Origin: a bacterium
Lineage (GTDB): Bacteria; Planctomycetota; UBA1135; UBA2386
Direction: 5' to 3'
NCBI GenBank assembly: GCA_024743115.1
Contig: JANSXC010000014.1
Location: 1 to 64,000, forward strand
Length of the DNA stretch: 64,000 nucleotides
This document shows, one piece after another, positions 62,150-64,000 of the stretch. How positions within the stretch are numbered: position 1 is the first letter of the stretch; each line of letters begins with the position of its first letter. The translations under genes were made by a program, and so were the position numbers. The notes under the pieces were generated by a model, which saw only the letters and a list, made by a program, of their open reading frames with translations, searched no databases and was not told where the DNA came from.

Positions 62150-63369
62150 TAACTGGCCCGCACCTGCACGAGCTCACCGACCGAGTCGAGCATACCGCGC
62201 AGTGTGTCGTAGTCCGGGTGCCGCATGCGCAGCCAGGCGTTGGCCATGTAGCCGGCCTCGACGCCTTGCGTCCCCGAGCCGATCGGCGGGGTGTGGACGT
62301 CGATGATCCACTCGCCGAACCGCTTGTGGACTTCGTCGAGGCCGTCGTAGGCCTGGATCGTACCGTCCTGATCGGGTCGCAGCGCGATCATGCCGGCCGC
62401 GTACTTGCGTGACGGCTGGAATGGCACCTGCTCGTGCACGATGGCGTGACCCCAGGCGGCGTAGAGATCGAACTCGTTGGCCGCGGAGTAGAGGTCCCAG
62501 ACGCCGACGCCCGGCGGCCGGCAGCCGATCTCGGAGAACTTCAGCCCCTTGTCACCGAAGAACCACTCCATGTGCGTCGGGGACGTCCAGATCCCGAGCG
62601 CGGTGATCGCGGCCTGGCCGAGCTCGCGCACCTCGCGGTAGTTCTCGTGTTCAACCCGGTTCGTGCAAACGATCTGCGGCGAGATCCAACGCGTGCGCAT
62701 CGCTTCGAGCACATTGGGGAAGTAGTGACACGCGAAGTCGATCACGGGTTTGCCGCACACCGAGAGCGTGTCGTAGAAGCCCTCGTGCCCGGTCAGGAAC
62801 TCCTCGATCGCGACTTCTCGTCCGCGGTCCACGCCGAGCTCGGCGAGCACGCGTTCGAGCCCCGCGTCGTCGTCGACGCGGTGGGTGCCAGCCGCGCCCG
62901 CGCCATCGAGCGGCTTGAGGATCAGCGGGTAGCCGGTGTCCTTCGCAAACTGCCGCGCGTCCTCGGGGCTCGTCACACGCGCGCTCGCCGCGCACGCGAT
63001 GCCGGCTTCGCGCACCGCGTCCTTCATCGCGGGCTTGTCGCGACACAGCCAGGCGGTGCGACTCGTCGTGCCCGAGATCTCCAGCCGTTCACGCACGTGC
63101 GCGGCGGCCATGACGTGCGCTTCGATCGTCGCCTCGAGGCGGTCGACGCGCGCGCGTTGCGACAGGCGCTTCACGGCCTCGGCCAGCGCGTGCTCGTCGA
63201 CGACGGAGCGGACGCGTTCGAACTGGAACAGCCCTTCGCGAAGATTCGCGGGCAGGGCCTCGGCGGGCCGTTCGCTGATCGCGGAGATGCGTGCGCCGGT
63301 ACTGAGCAGGCCGCGCAGGAACTCGCGCTGGTTGTTGGGGAACGCCGGTTCGATGAGAACTACGTGCAT
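62149..63369 (-). CDS. ATP-grasp domain carboxylate-amine ligase-like protein
   Basis: ATP-grasp enzyme of 406 residues from ATG at 63369; the family joins a carboxylate to an amine or thiol through an acylphosphate. An N-terminal Rossmann-like pre-domain (1-110) leads into the ATP-grasp fold (about 115-320), with YPLILKPLDGAGAAGTHRV (the ATP-binding lysine loop, about 148-166), VAIEEFLTG and the metal-binding HMEWFF...EIGCRPPG (about 270-285). The region after 320 is an extra domain. No neighbour shows its substrate. It lies 28 nt downstream of the glycogen synthase gene on the same strand and is probably co-transcribed. Confidence 0.85.
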   Translation of the reverse strand: MHVVLIEPAFPNNQREFLRGLLSTGARISAISERPAEALPANLREGLFQFERVRSVVDEHALAEAVKRLSQRARVDRLEATIEAHVMAAAHVRERLEISGTTSRTAWLCRDKPAMKDAVREAGIACAASARVTSPEDARQFAKDTGYPLILKPLDGAGAAGTHRVDDDAGLERVLAELGVDRGREVAIEEFLTGHEGFYDTLSVCGKPVIDFACHYFPNVLEAMRTRWISPQIVCTNRVEHENYREVRELGQAAITALGIWTSPTHMEWFFGDKGLKFSEIGCRPPGVGVWDLYSAANEFDLYAAWGHAIVHEQVPFQPSRKYAAGMIALRPDQDGTIQAYDGLDEVHKRFGEWIIDVHTPPIGSGTQGVEAGYMANAWLRMRHPDYDTLRGMLDSVGELVQVRAS

Positions 63370-63397
63370 GGTCGGTGGATGGTCGCCGTCGTGGAGC

Positions 63398-64000
63398 TCA
63401 CAGGCCGCAGAGGTCGCGGTAGAGCGCGACGTATTCGGCACCCTGGCGATCCCAGGAGAAGTCGCGCTGCATCCCGTTCTTGACGAGCTGCTGCCAGCCT
63501 TGGCGGTCGCGCCAGTTGCGCAAACACCAGTCGATCGTGCCCGCGAGCGCCTGACTGCTGAACTCGTCGAACAGGAATCCGGTGCCCTCGCGCGTCGTCG
63601 GGTCCCAGGCCTGGACAGTGTCCGCGAGGCCGCCCGTGCGACGTACGATCGGCGGGGTGCCGTAGCGCAGACTGTACATCTGGTTCAGTCCACACGGCTC
63701 GAAGCGCGACGGCATCAGGAACACGTCGCTACCGGCTTCGATCCAATGCGCGAGTTCGTTGTGGAAGCCACGGTACAGCCCGACCTTCTGCGGCCAGGTG
63801 TCGCGCAGCCATTGGAAGTAGCTCTCGTGCTTCGATTCGCCGGAGCCGAGCACGCACAGGCGCATGTCCTCGCGCTGCAGGAACACCGGAATCGAGTCGG
63901 CGAACAGTTCGAAGCCCTTCTGCGACGTCAGGCGCGAGACGACGCCGAACACCGGCGCACGCGGGTTGTGGGGCAGGTCCATGCGCTGCAGCAGCGCGGC
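63398..64000 (-). CDS. glgA: Glycogen synthase, GT5 (C-terminal part; 5' end beyond window)
   Basis: C-terminal 200 residues of a starch/glycogen synthase that extends alpha-1,4-glucan from ADP-glucose. The visible part is the GT-B nucleotide-binding domain: GVVSRLTSQKGFEL (nucleotide loop), CVLGSGESKHE, GSDVFLMPSRFEPCGLNQMYSLRYGT and the RRTGGLADTV block. The catalytic glutamate lies in the RFEPCGLNQ segment. The gene continues outside the window, so the N-terminal KXGG motif cannot be checked. It leads into the ATP-grasp gene 28 nt after its stop. Confidence 0.93.
   Translation of the reverse strand, partial: AALLQRMDLPHNPRAPVFGVVSRLTSQKGFELFADSIPVFLQREDMRLCVLGSGESKHESYFQWLRDTWPQKVGLYRGFHNELAHWIEAGSDVFLMPSRFEPCGLNQMYSLRYGTPPIVRRTGGLADTVQAWDPTTREGTGFLFDEFSSQALAGTIDWCLRNWRDRQGWQQLVKNGMQRDFSWDRQGAEYVALYRDLCGL

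Overview
The window reads as chromosomal DNA of a high-GC member of the Planctomycetota. The main evidence is gene content: a DUF1549/DUF1553 protein beside a DUF1501 twin-arginine protein, several secreted proteins (two Kelch-type, one M43 metalloprotease) ending in a similar Gly/Cys-containing C-terminal module, an ECF sigma factor translationally coupled to a Ser/Thr kinase with a TPR-like tail, two SGNH/sialate-O-acetylesterase-type enzymes, and a SpoVG carrying a zinc ribbon. Shine-Dalgarno sequences are mostly weak, GTG starts are common, and many genes overlap by 1-4 nt. I saw no tRNA, rRNA, CRISPR array, insertion sequence or prophage.

Layout: 1-3.8 kb is an ISC iron-sulfur operon (iscR-iscS-iscU-iscA, minus strand) divergent from ygfZ. 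3.8-11 kb holds a secreted parvulin-type isomerase and a tightly packed minus-strand run DUF1549/1553 - DUF1501 - UMF1-type MFS - LpxL-type acyltransferase. 11-17.4 kb has a Kelch protein, a MoaD-MoaE fusion, a large carboxypeptidase-regulatory-like protein and an M43 protease. 17.5-23.8 kb has a frameshifted gene remnant, a TMTC-like membrane/TPR protein, pepA, acsA and an ACT-domain protein. 23.8-35.9 kb is accessory: a second Kelch protein, an SGNH esterase, two abutting gene remnants (26.5-27.0 kb), a single-heme-motif protein, a TolB-like lipoprotein, a KaiC-like ATPase divergent from a histidine-phosphatase homologue without its second catalytic His, a sulfotransferase-like protein, a MATE exporter, a structured intergenic region, a P-loop kinase and a LON-domain protein. 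35.9-44.1 kb is a plus-strand biosynthetic run: pssA, a folK-panC fusion, ispE, spoVG, a DUF2520 oxidoreductase, aroDE and a secreted esterase. It is followed by the sigma factor/kinase pair (44.2-47.7 kb).

The most striking region is 47.7-58.2 kb, a minus-strand cluster that looks like a porin-cytochrome electron conduit. In transcription order it encodes a putative DUF2959 lipoprotein, a membrane flavoprotein with ferredoxin-like clusters and a membrane C-terminus, a 23-heme c-type cytochrome, an outer-membrane beta-barrel candidate, a 7-heme cytochrome and an 11-heme cytochrome (41 CxxCH motifs in total). Stops and starts overlap between the flavoprotein, 23-heme and barrel genes, supporting one transcription unit. 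I infer that electrons pass from NAD(P)H or quinol through the flavoprotein and the periplasmic cytochrome to a barrel-embedded and surface cytochrome, in other words extracellular electron transfer. The window closes with a propeller-esterase fusion, an Sfp-type phosphopantetheinyl transferase, an ATP-grasp protein and the 3' part of glycogen synthase.
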